From: a bacterium
Lineage (GTDB): Bacteria > Elusimicrobiota > Elusimicrobia > UBA1565 > UBA9628
Direction of reading: 5' to 3'
Length of the DNA stretch: 40,386 nt
Assembly (NCBI GenBank): GCA_021783355.1
Contig: JAJXTZ010000004.1
Span: 1-40,386 of the forward strand
Part shown: positions 17,183-27,267 of the stretch, piece by piece
Layout: each line of letters begins with the position of its first letter
Position numbering within the stretch: the first letter of the stretch is position 1
Notes under the pieces: generated by a model
The model's database searches: none
Told to the model about the DNA's origin: nothing
Seen by the model: only the letters and a program-made list of their open reading frames with translations
Program-made: the position numbers and the translations under genes

Positions 17183-18516
17183 GGCGGTCGGGCGAAAGGC
17201 GTGCCGAGAAGGGCGTTCAGAGCCAAGCGGTCGGCGTCCAGGGCCGCACGCAATCGAATGGATTCCTCTTCGTCCTGCAAGAGGGACGTTTCGAGGCCGA
17301 CATAGGCGCCGGTGTCCATCTCGCCGCTTCGAAACTGCTGTTGGGCCACCCCGGCCATCGCCTTCAGAGCGGCGGTCTGCGCTCGGAGGCGCGCGAGCTG
17401 TTCGGTCATGATCGTCGTCGACCGCCAAAGCCCGTCGGCCTGACTTTGCGCCTGATCGAGCCGCGCCTGGTAGTCGGCTCGCAGCGCCTCGCGGCTGGCA
17501 CGCTCGATCGCCACTCGCCCACGGTTGCCGTTGAAGACCGGGAGGCCGACCTCCACCGACAGGCTGACGGCGTGGACGCCGTCGGCCGCGCCGCGGCCCC
17601 ATCGGAAGCCGGCAGTCAGCGCCGGGAACTGGGCGCGCACGGCGGCGCGTAGGCGCTGCTCCTGGCTCTCGTAGCCGGCTTGAAGGGCCAAGAGGTCGAC
17701 GCGATGCGCCGCCAGAGCGCCGAGGGCGTCCTTAAACTCCTCACGCGATAGCGCTGGTGCCGGGCCCGTCGCCGCCCGCAGGCTCGGACGCGCCTCGGGG
17801 TCGAGACCCAGAAGATAGTTCAGCTCATGCCGGGCCGCATCGGCGTCGAGCTGGACCCGCCGCAATCGGGCGTCGGCGTCCGACAGGACCGTGAGGGCGG
17901 CGGCCACCTTCCGGACCGCCGCGGCGTTCTGCTGGAAATCCGCCGAGTCGAGCTCATATTGCTGAGCCAGGAGCCCGCGGCTTCTCTCGATGACGGCTCG
18001 AAGGTCCTCGTCCTTCCGGACGCGGATGAAAAGCCGGCCGGCCGCCACGGCCGTCTGCCACTCTTTCCAAAGGATCGCCAAGTCCACCTGACTGCGCCGC
18101 GCGCGGGCCTGCGCCTGGGCCGCGGGCCGGAGGACGAAGGCCTGGATATCCTCGCTGACTCCCAGGCTGTAGCCGGTGAGCTCGGGGCCGCGCCCGACGC
18201 CGGCCGCCAAATGGGGGTCGGGCAGCAGACCGGCCGCGAACAACTGGGCCTTCGCCACGCCGGCCTCAAGGCGCGCCGTCTTCAGATCGGGATCGTTGAG
18301 CACGGCCAGAGTCATGGCGTCCGTCACGTCAAGGGCCTGCGGCGCGGAGGTCGAGAGGCCGAGCCCCGGGACTTGGACGGCGGAGGCGGAGGAAACCGCG
18401 GCGACCTCGGAGAGGGCGTCGGACGCCGTCGGCAGGCTTCGCCGCGAATAGGCGGCGCACCCGGACGCGAGAATCGCCGCGGCCGCGGGACACAGCACCC
18501 GAACGTGAAGCCTCAT
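17179..18516 (-). CDS. TolC-family outer membrane efflux protein (OMF1)
   Basis: MTLAVLNDPDLKTARLEAGVAKAQLFAAGLLPDPHLAAGVG, VGLPVFNGNRGRVAIERASREALRADYQARLDQAQSQ. Confidence 0.88.
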   Translation of the reverse strand: MRLHVRVLCPAAAAILASGCAAYSRRSLPTASDALSEVAAVSSASAVQVPGLGLSTSAPQALDVTDAMTLAVLNDPDLKTARLEAGVAKAQLFAAGLLPDPHLAAGVGRGPELTGYSLGVSEDIQAFVLRPAAQAQARARRSQVDLAILWKEWQTAVAAGRLFIRVRKDEDLRAVIERSRGLLAQQYELDSADFQQNAAAVRKVAAALTVLSDADARLRRVQLDADAARHELNYLLGLDPEARPSLRAATGPAPALSREEFKDALGALAAHRVDLLALQAGYESQEQRLRAAVRAQFPALTAGFRWGRGAADGVHAVSLSVEVGLPVFNGNRGRVAIERASREALRADYQARLDQAQSQADGLWRSTTIMTEQLARLRAQTAALKAMAGVAQQQFRSGEMDTGAYVGLETSLLQDEEESIRLRAALDADRLALNALLGTPFARPP

Positions 18517-21500
18517 GACGCCCCGCCGCGAGCCGCGAGCCTGAGGCGCCGGGTCATGTAAAGCGCCGGAATCAGATTGGTGCTCAGCAAAGCGCTCCAG
18601 ACGATCCCGCCCAGGGTCACGATGGCCAGGCCCTGCTCCGGCGCGGCGCCCTGGCCGAAGCCGAGCGCCGTCGGAAGCATCCCCAGCACGGCCGTGAGCG
18701 TGGTCAAGACGATGGGCCGGAAGCGCACGCGGATGGCCTCGCGAACGGCGGCCTCCGGCCCCATTCCGGACAGCTCGTTGCGGCGCGCGCGATAGAGCAG
18801 GACGATGCCGTGGTTGAGGCCGATGCCGATCAAGGTCAGGAAGGCCACCAGGCCCGTGGCGTTGAGTCCCACCGTGCTGACCGCCAGAGCGATCGCGCCG
18901 CCGGTGAAGGCCAGGGGCGTGAGCAGCAGCAGCAGGCCGGGCGCCAGGAGGCCGTCGAACTGCAGGACCAGGATGCCGATCATCAGCACGAAGGCCGCCA
19001 GGGCGGCGACGGTCAACCCCAGAGCCGCCTTTTCCAGCTCGGGATAGAGGCCGCCGAAGGCGTAGCGATAGCCGGGAGGCAGCGGGATTTTCTCGAGCTG
19101 GGCGCGGGCGGCGGAGATCGCGCGGCCCAGCGGTCCCGTCGGTATCGCGAGGATTTCGAGGGCGCGCGCCCCCCCGATGTGGACGAGCTGGTTCGGGGTG
19201 ATCGCGAGGTCCAGTCGCGCCAATTGCCCGAGAGGAGTCCAGCCCGAAGTGCGAATCGGCAGGCGCGCAAGATCGGCCATGGATTTTTCGGGAGCGTCGG
19301 CCAGGCGCAGGTAGAGGTCGAGCGGGACGTTGCCATCAGGAACGCGCGCCGCGATCACGCCGTTGATCAGAGGCTCGACCTGCTTTTGCAGGTCGCCCGG
19401 CGTCAGGCCGTAAGCGGCGAGCGCGCCGGCGTCGGGCTTGAGCTGAATCTGGCTGACGGGATAGGCGTTGTTGTTGAAAATCGACGTTAGCGAGGGAACC
19501 TTCTTGAGGACGTCGGAGAACCGCTCGGCAAGCCGCCGCAGGACGGAGATGCGGCTGCCGAAGATTTCGAGCACGAAGGGCTGGGGCAGCCCCGAGAGGC
19601 TCTCTCCGACGCGCTCCAGCGTCGGCGTGCCCATCGCCGTCTGCACGCCCGTCATTCGGCTGGCCGCCAACAGCCGCGCGCCGATCTTGTCGAGGCTGTT
19701 GAAATTGACGCCGGGCTTAAGAGAGATCGTGATCTCGCCCGCGTAGGCGGGCTCGGTGTAGGCCGAGCTTGACGGCGAGCCGATGCGCGCCATGACGTGG
19801 TCGACGGCGGGATCGGCCCGCAGGCGCGCCGTGATCGCGGCGACGGCGGTCTCCGTCTCGGCCAGCGAACTGCCGGGCGGCAGCGTGAAGCTTTCGAGCA
19901 GGACGCCCTCGTTGGGCAAGGGCAGGAAATTGACCGGGACGACGGCCAGAGCGCCCAGGCTGACCAGAAACAGCGTCAGACACGCCCCGAGAGCCTTTCC
20001 GGGCCGCTGAAGAATCCAGTCGAAGATGCGCTCGTTCGCTCGCCTGAGCCGGTCGAGGGCCTGAGCGCCGGCGGCCTCTTTGGCGCCGTGGCGCGCCCTG
20101 ATGAAGCCGAGGCTCAGAGGGATGAAGGTCAGCGAGACCAGCAGAGAGGCGAGCAGCGACAAAGTCATCGCCAGGGCGAAGGGAATGAAAAACAACCCGG
20201 CGATGCCGCCGACGAACAGCATCGGGATGAAGACGGAGACCGTCGTGAGCGTCCCCGTCGTATCCGGCCCCGCGATGTCCTTGACGCCGCGCGCTATGCC
20301 CGTCCAATGCTCGTCGCCTTGCTCCCACCGGTGATAGATGCTCTCCAGGACGATGATGGCGTCGTCGGCGAGAAGCCCGACGGCCACGGTCAGGGCGCCC
20401 AGGGTCATCAGATCGAGGCTCTGGCCGGCGGCGTAGAGCGCCGCGACGCCCATGAGCAGCGACAGGGGTATGCTCAGCCCCAGAATCCACGTGTCTCCGC
20501 TTCCCCCCAGCGCCCAAACCAAGACGGCGATCGCCAGGATGCCGCCGACGACGAGATTGACGCCGAGGTCCTTGCCGACCGCGCCGACCAGGCGTCCTTG
20601 GTCATAGATCTTGATCCAGCGGACTCCCGCCGGAAGCGCGGGCAGCGTCTCGGCGATGGTCGCCGCCGCGGCGCGCGTGACGGGAATCGTCGAGGCGCCG
20701 GGCTGCTTGAACACGGTCAGGGCCAGCGCCGGGCGGCCGTCGAGGAGCAGGGCGTTGAGCGTGGGCACGGCGGAGCGCACGACGCGCGCCAGAGCGCGCA
20801 GGGGGATCGGGCCCTCCGCCCCGGCCACCGGGACGGCCTCGAGCTGGGCCGCCGTGACGGGGAGGTTGCGCGCCTCGATGAAGACGTCCTGATGGCCTTC
20901 GGTCAGATAGCCGCCGGGGGTCAGCAGGACTTGGCTCTTGAGGGCGTCCACAAGGGCGGTGACGGGGACCTTGTAGCGGTGAAGCGCGGCCAGGTCGGGC
21001 TGGACCCATAGCGCCTCGTCGCCGCTGCCGTAGACGTCGACGCGCTGCACGCCGGGCAGGGCGCGCAGCGCGGGGACGACGTCCGCCAGGACGGCGCGCT
21101 GGGCCTGCGCCGGCGGCTCGGAGGCCGGGAGCTCAAGGGCGTAGTCGGCCACCTCGTTGACCGCGTTGCCCATGATCTGGGCCATCGGGTGAACCGAAGC
21201 GGGCAGGTCGGCGCGGGCCAGATCGATCGCGCCGCTGACGGCCTGGAGGTCGAGCTGGGCGTTGGTTCCTGCTTGGAACCGCACGTCGATCTCCGCCGTG
21301 CCGTTGCCCATCGTCGATCGGACCGAGGCCAGACCGGGCAGGGCCATGATGCGCCCTTCGAGCGGCCGGACGAGCTGCGTCTCCAGCTCGACGGCGGCCG
21401 CGCCGGGCTCGTGGGCGACGACGCTGATCTGCGGGAAGTCGAAGCGGGGAAGGACCTCGACCGGGATCTTATGCCAAGCATAGAGGCCGTAAGAGAGAAG

Positions 21501-21578
21501 GCCTCCGTAGACCAGCGCCCAAAGCACCGGCTTGGTCAGGAGCTCCGCCAGGCCCTTCGGCTCTCTTCCTGGCATCAA
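18513..21578 (-). CDS. RND efflux permease 1
   Basis: 1021 aa; VEVLPRFDFPQISVVAHEPGAAAVELETQLVRPLEGRIMALPGLASVRS, VGLLADDAIIVLESIYHRWEQG, LTLIGIGLNHGIVLLYRARRNEL. Confidence 0.92.
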   Translation of the reverse strand: MMPGREPKGLAELLTKPVLWALVYGGLLSYGLYAWHKIPVEVLPRFDFPQISVVAHEPGAAAVELETQLVRPLEGRIMALPGLASVRSTMGNGTAEIDVRFQAGTNAQLDLQAVSGAIDLARADLPASVHPMAQIMGNAVNEVADYALELPASEPPAQAQRAVLADVVPALRALPGVQRVDVYGSGDEALWVQPDLAALHRYKVPVTALVDALKSQVLLTPGGYLTEGHQDVFIEARNLPVTAAQLEAVPVAGAEGPIPLRALARVVRSAVPTLNALLLDGRPALALTVFKQPGASTIPVTRAAAATIAETLPALPAGVRWIKIYDQGRLVGAVGKDLGVNLVVGGILAIAVLVWALGGSGDTWILGLSIPLSLLMGVAALYAAGQSLDLMTLGALTVAVGLLADDAIIVLESIYHRWEQGDEHWTGIARGVKDIAGPDTTGTLTTVSVFIPMLFVGGIAGLFFIPFALAMTLSLLASLLVSLTFIPLSLGFIRARHGAKEAAGAQALDRLRRANERIFDWILQRPGKALGACLTLFLVSLGALAVVPVNFLPLPNEGVLLESFTLPPGSSLAETETAVAAITARLRADPAVDHVMARIGSPSSSAYTEPAYAGEITISLKPGVNFNSLDKIGARLLAASRMTGVQTAMGTPTLERVGESLSGLPQPFVLEIFGSRISVLRRLAERFSDVLKKVPSLTSIFNNNAYPVSQIQLKPDAGALAAYGLTPGDLQKQVEPLINGVIAARVPDGNVPLDLYLRLADAPEKSMADLARLPIRTSGWTPLGQLARLDLAITPNQLVHIGGARALEILAIPTGPLGRAISAARAQLEKIPLPPGYRYAFGGLYPELEKAALGLTVAALAAFVLMIGILVLQFDGLLAPGLLLLLTPLAFTGGAIALAVSTVGLNATGLVAFLTLIGIGLNHGIVLLYRARRNELSGMGPEAAVREAIRVRFRPIVLTTLTAVLGMLPTALGFGQGAAPEQGLAIVTLGGIVWSALLSTNLIPALYMTRRLRLAARGGAS

Positions 21579-22210
21579 TCAGGGGGCTGATAAGCCTGAG
21601 CCACGCGGCGGTGGTATTCCAAGTAGGCGTTGGCGACGACGACGCGGGTCCCCGGCTCCAGTCCGCTTTCGATGAAGGTGTCCCACCCGCGCGCCGGCCC
21701 CGGCCGCACTTCTTGAGGCACGTCGCCGGAAGCGGTGCGCACGAGCACCCACCAGCGCCCGCGGTCGAGAACGAGGGCGCGCGTCGGCACCTTCGGAAGG
21801 TCTCGCGGGGGTCCGCTCAAAGTCACCGTGCCGAACATGCCGTTCTGCCAGTCGGGCTTGGCGGGGGCCGCGATCATCGCCACCGATTCCCCGCCGTCGG
21901 CGCGCAACAGAGAGAATTTGGCGCACACCTTGACGGGCACGGAGCGGCCCGAGCCCGCCGGCGCGAAGTTCCCCTTCAGTCCCGGCCGAAGCTCCTTGAG
22001 GTCGGCGCCGTAGAAGGCGGCCTTGAGCCATAGCCCCTCGGAGGCCGCGCAGCCCCGCGGCCGCGCGTTTCCCCAGGCCAGGGGAGGCTCGACTTGGGCA
22101 TAGGCTTGGTAGTGTGCGCTGACGGTGCTCGTTCGCACCGTCATGACGTCCGCTTCGCCGGCGGTTCCCGCATGAGCGAGAGATGCCAATGCGAGAAAAA
22201 AGAAGCTCAT
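21575..22210 (-). CDS. Minimal periplasmic adaptor-like protein 1
   Basis: Signal peptide; LRPGLKGNFAPAGSGRSVPVKV and VPTRALVLDRGRWWVLVRTASGDVPQEVRPGPARGWDTFIESGLEPGTRVVVANAYLEYHRRV resemble MFP barrel/membrane-proximal domains; ATGA overlap with RND1. Confidence 0.7.
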   Translation of the reverse strand: MSFFFLALASLAHAGTAGEADVMTVRTSTVSAHYQAYAQVEPPLAWGNARPRGCAASEGLWLKAAFYGADLKELRPGLKGNFAPAGSGRSVPVKVCAKFSLLRADGGESVAMIAAPAKPDWQNGMFGTVTLSGPPRDLPKVPTRALVLDRGRWWVLVRTASGDVPQEVRPGPARGWDTFIESGLEPGTRVVVANAYLEYHRRVAQAYQPPD

Positions 22211-22235
22211 TCAATCTCCTCGGAACTGCGCTGAA

Positions 22236-25200
22236 TTATGACATTTTGCGGCGCCGGCGGCCGGGCCGCGCGACCAGCGCCGCGGCGGGCAGGACGATCA
22301 GCGTGAGCAAGGTCGAGGTCAGGATGCCGCCGATCACCGCGATCGCCAGCGGCTTCTGCAGCTCCGAGCCCGTCCCCCAGCCGGCCGCCAGCGGCAGGAG
22401 GCCAAGGATCATCACCGCGGCCGTCATCAGGATCGGGCGCAGGCGCTTCATGGCCGCCGCGTGCACGGCCTCCTCAAGGGGATGGCCCGCCGAGAGCATC
22501 AGGTTCATGTAGTCCAGCAGCATGATCCCGTTGCGCACGACGATGCCCACGAGGAGGACCGAGCCGATCATCGAGGAGACGTTCAGGGTCTGCCCGGCCA
22601 GCCACAGCGCCCAGACCGCGCCCACGCCGGCCAGCGGGATCGTCAAGAGGACCAGCAGGACCTGGGCGGCCGAGCGGAACTCGATCCACAGGATGAAGGC
22701 CACCACCATCACGGCCAAGAGGAGGACGTCGGCCATGTTGCCCATCGCCGCGCTTTGCGCCGCGTATTTGCCGGAGAAGTCCCACGAATAGCCCGCCGGC
22801 AGGCCCAGGGCGTCGGCGGCCCGGCGGATGTCGGCGGCCGCGTTCTTCGTGTTGCGGCCCCGGACGTTGGCGGTGATCGTGATGCGGCGAGTCATGTGGT
22901 CGTGCTGGATCTCGCTGGGGATGTCGCCGTAGCCGACGGCGGCCACCTGCTCGAGCGGGACGGTGCTGCCGCCCGCGGTCTGGAGCGGCAGGCTGCGCAG
23001 GGCCTCCAGGTCCAGGTCGCGGCCGGCCGGGGCCAGGTGCACCACCACGTCCACCTGCTTCTGCACCTCGCGCACAGCGGTCACGGTCAGGCCCGAGGAG
23101 AAGGCGCGCAGGGCGTCGTCGAGGGCGCGCTGGGAGATGCCCAGGCGCCCGGCCTCCTTCTTGTCGACCGTGATCTGGAGGGAGGGCACCGGCGCGTCGG
23201 TCGGCGGGCGCAGGTCGACGAGGCCCCGGATCGCGGACAGCTCCGGCAGCAGCTTGGCGGCAAAGCGGTGCAGGACGCCCAGGTCCGGACCGTACAGGTT
23301 GACCCCGATGTCGGCCGGGACGCCGCCCAGGGCGTCGTTGATCTTGTCGGCCAGCGGCATCAGGTAATCCACGAGGACGCCGGGCAAGGCCGCGGTCTTC
23401 TCGCTCATCAGCGCGATCATCCGGGAGAGCGCGATCGGCCGTTCGCCCTTGGAGACCAGCTTGAGCATGATGTCGCTGTGGTTGACGTTGTCGGTGTCCT
23501 CCGCGCCCGGGGCGTGGCCGGTGCGGCGCACGACGGTGACGACGCCGGGCAGGCCCTTGGCCCACAGCTCGATCTTGCGGTTGACGCGCTCGGCCTCGGG
23601 CAGCGAGGTGCCGGGCGGCATCGTGGAGTTGAGCAGGAGCGCGCCCTCGTCGAGGTCCGGCAGGAAGGAGAGGTCCAGGCGGCGGAAGGCGAGGCCCGCC
23701 AGCAGCAGGGCCGGCACGAAGCCCAGGAGCACGACGGTCTTCGGCCGCCGGAAGGCGGGGGCGAGCGCGCGCGCGTAGAGCCCGTGCAGGGCGCCCTCCT
23801 TCTCCTCGGCCACCTCGCGGCCGGAGAGGAAGCGGTCGGCCAGCGCCGGGATCGCCGTCAGGGCCACCACCAGCGAGGCCAGGAGCGCGAAGGTGACCGT
23901 GCCGCTGACCGGGGCGAACAGGCGCCCGGGCAGGCCCGCCACCAGCACCATCGGGGCGAAGATGCCGATGTTGGCGAAAGTCGAGGCCACGACCGGGATC
24001 GCCACCTCGGCCGTCGCGCGCGCGATCACCTGCGGGTGGCTCGCGCGCCCGCGCAGCTCCGGGGTCGCCAGCCAGCGGAAGATGTTCTCCAGGACGATGA
24101 TCGTGTTGTCGACGATGATGCTGGTGCCGATCGCCAGGCCCCCCAGGGACATGATGTTGACGCCGATGCCCGCCGCGCGCATCCCGACGACCGCCGCCAG
24201 CACCGAGAGCGGGATGCTCAGGGTCGCGATCAGGGTCGTGCGCGCGTGGCGCAGGAAGGCCATCAGCACCAGCACCACCAGCAGCGCCCCGATCCAGACG
24301 CTCTCCTTGACGCTGGCGATGGAGTCGTCGACGAGCCGGGCCTGGTCGTAGTAGTTGCGGATCGTCTCGCCGGCGGGCAGGCTCCGGGAGAACTTGGCGA
24401 CCTCGGCGCGCACGCCCGCGGCGACGGCTCCGGTGTCGTAGCTGGGCTGCTTGAGCACCTGGACGAGGACGGCGGGGCGCCCGTCCTGCGAGGTGTCGCC
24501 GCGCTCGTACTGGAACTCCTTGTCCACGCGCGCCACGTCCTTGACGCGGACCGGCACGCCGCCCTTGACCGCGACCACGGTCTCGGCGATCTCGCCGGCG
24601 TCGCGGAACTGGCCGTTGACGTGCAGGACCAGCTCCTGGTCGTAGTCGTTGACCACCCCCGGGCTCGACAGGATGTTGTTGTCGTCGAGCGCGGAGCGCA
24701 GGTCGGAGAGGGTCACGCCGTACTTGATCATCAGGTAGGAGTTCGGGTAGACGGCGTACTCGTCGACCTTGCCGCCCATGACCAGGACCTTGTAGACGCC
24801 CGGGATGCGCTGCAGGCGCGGCTTGAGGTCGTACATCGCCGAGTCGCGCAGGGCGACGAGGTCCTTGCCGCCGGTGAGGCTGTAGCCCTCGATCATCGAG
24901 AGCGTCGCGCTGAGGTTCTCGATCGTGGGCTGGGCGCCGGGCGGCAGCTGCCCCTGGACCGCCGAGAGCGCCTCGATGAGCAGCTGGCGCGCGGTCAGCA
25001 TGTCGGTGCCCCACCGGAAGGAGACCGAGACCATCGCGATCCCGGTCCCCGAGACCGAGCGCACGTCGGTCACGCCCAGCACGCCGCTGGCCGCGCTCTC
25101 GATGGGCAGGGTCACCTGCCGCTCCATCTCGAGCGAGGAGTAGCTGGGCACCTCGACGATCACGTTGAGCGTCGGGAAGTTCAGCGTCGGGAACAGGTCC

Positions 25201-25313
25201 ACCTTGAGGCCGCGGTAGGCCGCCGCGCCCAGGACGACCACGGCGGCGCAGGCCAGCGCGATCGCCGAGCGCGCTTGGAGCAGTCGTCCGATCAGGCGCT
25301 CCAGGAGCTCCAT
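22236..25313 (-). CDS. RND efflux permease 2 (CzcA/CusA-like superfamily member)
   Basis: 1025 aa; GLKVDLFPTLNFPTLNVIVEVPSYSSLEMERQVTLPIES, IGTSIIVDNTIIVLENIFRWL, LLVGIVVRNGIMLLDYMNLML. Confidence 0.92.
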   Translation of the reverse strand: MELLERLIGRLLQARSAIALACAAVVVLGAAAYRGLKVDLFPTLNFPTLNVIVEVPSYSSLEMERQVTLPIESAASGVLGVTDVRSVSGTGIAMVSVSFRWGTDMLTARQLLIEALSAVQGQLPPGAQPTIENLSATLSMIEGYSLTGGKDLVALRDSAMYDLKPRLQRIPGVYKVLVMGGKVDEYAVYPNSYLMIKYGVTLSDLRSALDDNNILSSPGVVNDYDQELVLHVNGQFRDAGEIAETVVAVKGGVPVRVKDVARVDKEFQYERGDTSQDGRPAVLVQVLKQPSYDTGAVAAGVRAEVAKFSRSLPAGETIRNYYDQARLVDDSIASVKESVWIGALLVVLVLMAFLRHARTTLIATLSIPLSVLAAVVGMRAAGIGVNIMSLGGLAIGTSIIVDNTIIVLENIFRWLATPELRGRASHPQVIARATAEVAIPVVASTFANIGIFAPMVLVAGLPGRLFAPVSGTVTFALLASLVVALTAIPALADRFLSGREVAEEKEGALHGLYARALAPAFRRPKTVVLLGFVPALLLAGLAFRRLDLSFLPDLDEGALLLNSTMPPGTSLPEAERVNRKIELWAKGLPGVVTVVRRTGHAPGAEDTDNVNHSDIMLKLVSKGERPIALSRMIALMSEKTAALPGVLVDYLMPLADKINDALGGVPADIGVNLYGPDLGVLHRFAAKLLPELSAIRGLVDLRPPTDAPVPSLQITVDKKEAGRLGISQRALDDALRAFSSGLTVTAVREVQKQVDVVVHLAPAGRDLDLEALRSLPLQTAGGSTVPLEQVAAVGYGDIPSEIQHDHMTRRITITANVRGRNTKNAAADIRRAADALGLPAGYSWDFSGKYAAQSAAMGNMADVLLLAVMVVAFILWIEFRSAAQVLLVLLTIPLAGVGAVWALWLAGQTLNVSSMIGSVLLVGIVVRNGIMLLDYMNLMLSAGHPLEEAVHAAAMKRLRPILMTAAVMILGLLPLAAGWGTGSELQKPLAIAVIGGILTSTLLTLIVLPAAALVARPGRRRRKMS

Positions 25314-25316
25314 TCG

Positions 25317-25964
25317 TCAGTCGCCTCCCGCGGCCTTGAAGCCGGGATCGAGGAGGCCGATCCCGCCGACCGCGACGACCGCATCGCCGTCGGAGAGCCC
25401 GGCGCGGATCTCCACGTCGCTTCCGATGCCCTCGCCCAGGACGACCGGGGTCGGCTCGTAGGAGACCGCGCCCCCCGCGGCGGGGCGCGCGCGCACGACC
25501 ATCGTGCGGCCGCCTCGGACCATGACGGCGGCGCGCGGCGCGGTCAGCACCCCCCGCCGCTCGCCCACGGTGATGCGCACGTACAGGAAGTCGTTGTCGG
25601 GAACCCCGTCGCGCCCCTCGGGCGAAAGCCAGACCAGGGCCTGTCCCGTCTCGGCGCTGGCGTCGCGCATCGTGCGCACGACCCGGCAGCGGACCGGGCT
25701 CGTCGACGGCAGGACGAAGGCGAAGGCCTGCTGGCCCGGGCGCACCTTGGGCGCGTCGGCGGCCTCCACGGTCGCCTCGAACACCTCTCCCGACGCGCCG
25801 CGCGCGGCGATGCCATAGGCCGGGACGCGCTCGGGCAGGTCGCGGCGCCGGACGACGACGGCCTGGGGCGCGTCGCTCAAGGGGGCCAGCGCCGGCTCCG
25901 CGCGCCGGGCGCAGCCGGCCGCGGCCGCCAGGAGCAGGACCGCGAGGGCGCGTCTAGCGGTCAT
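25317..25964 (-). CDS. Minimal adaptor-like lipoprotein 2
   Basis: Lipobox-like LLLAAAAGCARR; VRPGQQAFAFVLPSTSPVRCRV; VLTAPRAAVMVRGGRTMVVRARP...GSDVEIRAGLSDGDAVVAVGGIGLLDPG (MFP C-terminal pattern). Confidence 0.72.
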   Translation of the reverse strand: MTARRALAVLLLAAAAGCARRAEPALAPLSDAPQAVVVRRRDLPERVPAYGIAARGASGEVFEATVEAADAPKVRPGQQAFAFVLPSTSPVRCRVVRTMRDASAETGQALVWLSPEGRDGVPDNDFLYVRITVGERRGVLTAPRAAVMVRGGRTMVVRARPAAGGAVSYEPTPVVLGEGIGSDVEIRAGLSDGDAVVAVGGIGLLDPGFKAAGGD

Positions 25965-27222
25965 AGGCCGCCGTGTAGCGCCCGCCGGTCAGGCGCTCCA
26001 GGGTCGCCAGATCGGTCAGGTACGAGTAGTAGGCCGCGCGCTCCTGGAGCAGGGCGTTCAGCCACAGGTTCAGCGCGTCCGTCGCCTCCAGGACGCCGGC
26101 GGCTCCCAGGCGATAGCGCTTGACCTCGGCGAGCGCGGCTTGACGAACCTGAGGGAGAAGCGCGGCGAGGACTTGCTGATCCCCGCGATGAGTCCGCGCC
26201 TCGCCGCGGACGCGCGCCAGCCGCGCCAGCAGGAACTGCCGGCGCTCCTCCACCCGGGCCCGCGCCAGACGGACCTCCGCCCGCGCCCGGTCGGTCCGGG
26301 CGGAGATCTGCCCGCCGTCGTACAGGGGCACCCGCAGCCCGAGCCTCGCCGCCCAGCCGCGCGTCATCCCGCTCGTCGCGTAGTCCGCGTAGCCGTACTC
26401 CAGACCCCCGATCAGATCCGGCCAGCGCGCGCGGGCGGCGGCCGTCGCGCCCAGCCGGGCGGCGCGGGTCTCCTGGCCGAGCGCGGCCAGGGTCGGATCG
26501 CCCTGCAGGACCTCGGCCGAGAGGTCTCCAGGCGGACGCGCCCGGCTCCCGGCGACCGGCGCCAGGACCAGGCCCGACGCGTCCTGAAGCCCGACGGCCG
26601 ACGCCAGGGTCCGGCGCCGCGCGTCGAGCCGGGCGCGCGTCAGTCCCCGCTGTCGCGAGAGATCCGCCAGCGCCAGGCGCACCTTCACCGGGTCGAAGGC
26701 CGGCACGCGCCCGATCGAGAACTTGGGCAGCACGGTGTCCAGCAGGCCGCGCAGCTGGCCGGAGACCTGGTCGAGGCTGGCGACGGCGTCGGAGTCCTTC
26801 AGGATCGAGAAGTAAAGGCTCTTGATCTCCAGCGCGACGTCCGCGTCCGTCTCCGCGCGCGCGAGCGCCGCGGCCCGGGCCTGCGCCGCGCTCTGGCGGG
26901 CGCGGACCCAGTCCGGCGACAGCGGGTTGAGCGACTGCTCGAGGATCAGCGTCGCGTTGTTGTCGTCGGGAAGGTTCGTGGACGCGTCGTCGGAACGCAG
27001 CAGCTGTCCGCGAAAGCGCAGCTGGGGACGCTCGACGCCGCGCGCGCTCCTCAGAGACGCCCGCGCCGCGCCCTCCTCGAGCGCGGCCCGCACCGCCGGG
27101 ATCGACTGCTCCCGCGCCCGCGCCAGGCAGTCGCTCAGGCTCAGCGTCTCCCCCCGGGCGCGCGGCAGCGGCAGGGCGCAAAGCAAGAGCAGCGCGACGG
27201 AATCCTTCGGGCGCGGGCGCAT
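25954..27222 (-). CDS. TolC-family outer membrane efflux protein (OMF2)
   Basis: LSLSDCLARAREQSIPAVRAALEEGAARASLRSARG; LGLRVPLYDGGQISARTDRARAEVRLARARVEE. Confidence 0.88.
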   Translation of the reverse strand: MRPRPKDSVALLLLCALPLPRARGETLSLSDCLARAREQSIPAVRAALEEGAARASLRSARGVERPQLRFRGQLLRSDDASTNLPDDNNATLILEQSLNPLSPDWVRARQSAAQARAAALARAETDADVALEIKSLYFSILKDSDAVASLDQVSGQLRGLLDTVLPKFSIGRVPAFDPVKVRLALADLSRQRGLTRARLDARRRTLASAVGLQDASGLVLAPVAGSRARPPGDLSAEVLQGDPTLAALGQETRAARLGATAAARARWPDLIGGLEYGYADYATSGMTRGWAARLGLRVPLYDGGQISARTDRARAEVRLARARVEERRQFLLARLARVRGEARTHRGDQQVLAALLPQVRQAALAEVKRYRLGAAGVLEATDALNLWLNALLQERAAYYSYLTDLATLERLTGGRYTAAYDR

Positions 27223-27267
27223 CCAGACTATTGTGCGATGTCCTGCCGCCGACGCCCTTACCGGCGC

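Noticed and set aside
22238-22252. TTATGACATTTTG near the end of RND2 as a fifth CusR-like box for adaptor1
   Set aside because: Only one half-site matches and it is ~28 nt from the adaptor1 start, not at the N32-to-(-10) spacing of the other four.
18513-25313. Assigning specific substrates or symbols (czcA, cusA, acrB) to the RND pumps
   Set aside because: RND family is clear, but substrate class cannot be decided from motif reading; RND1 (LADDAIIVLES) and RND2 (IVDNTIIVLEN) differ in TM4.
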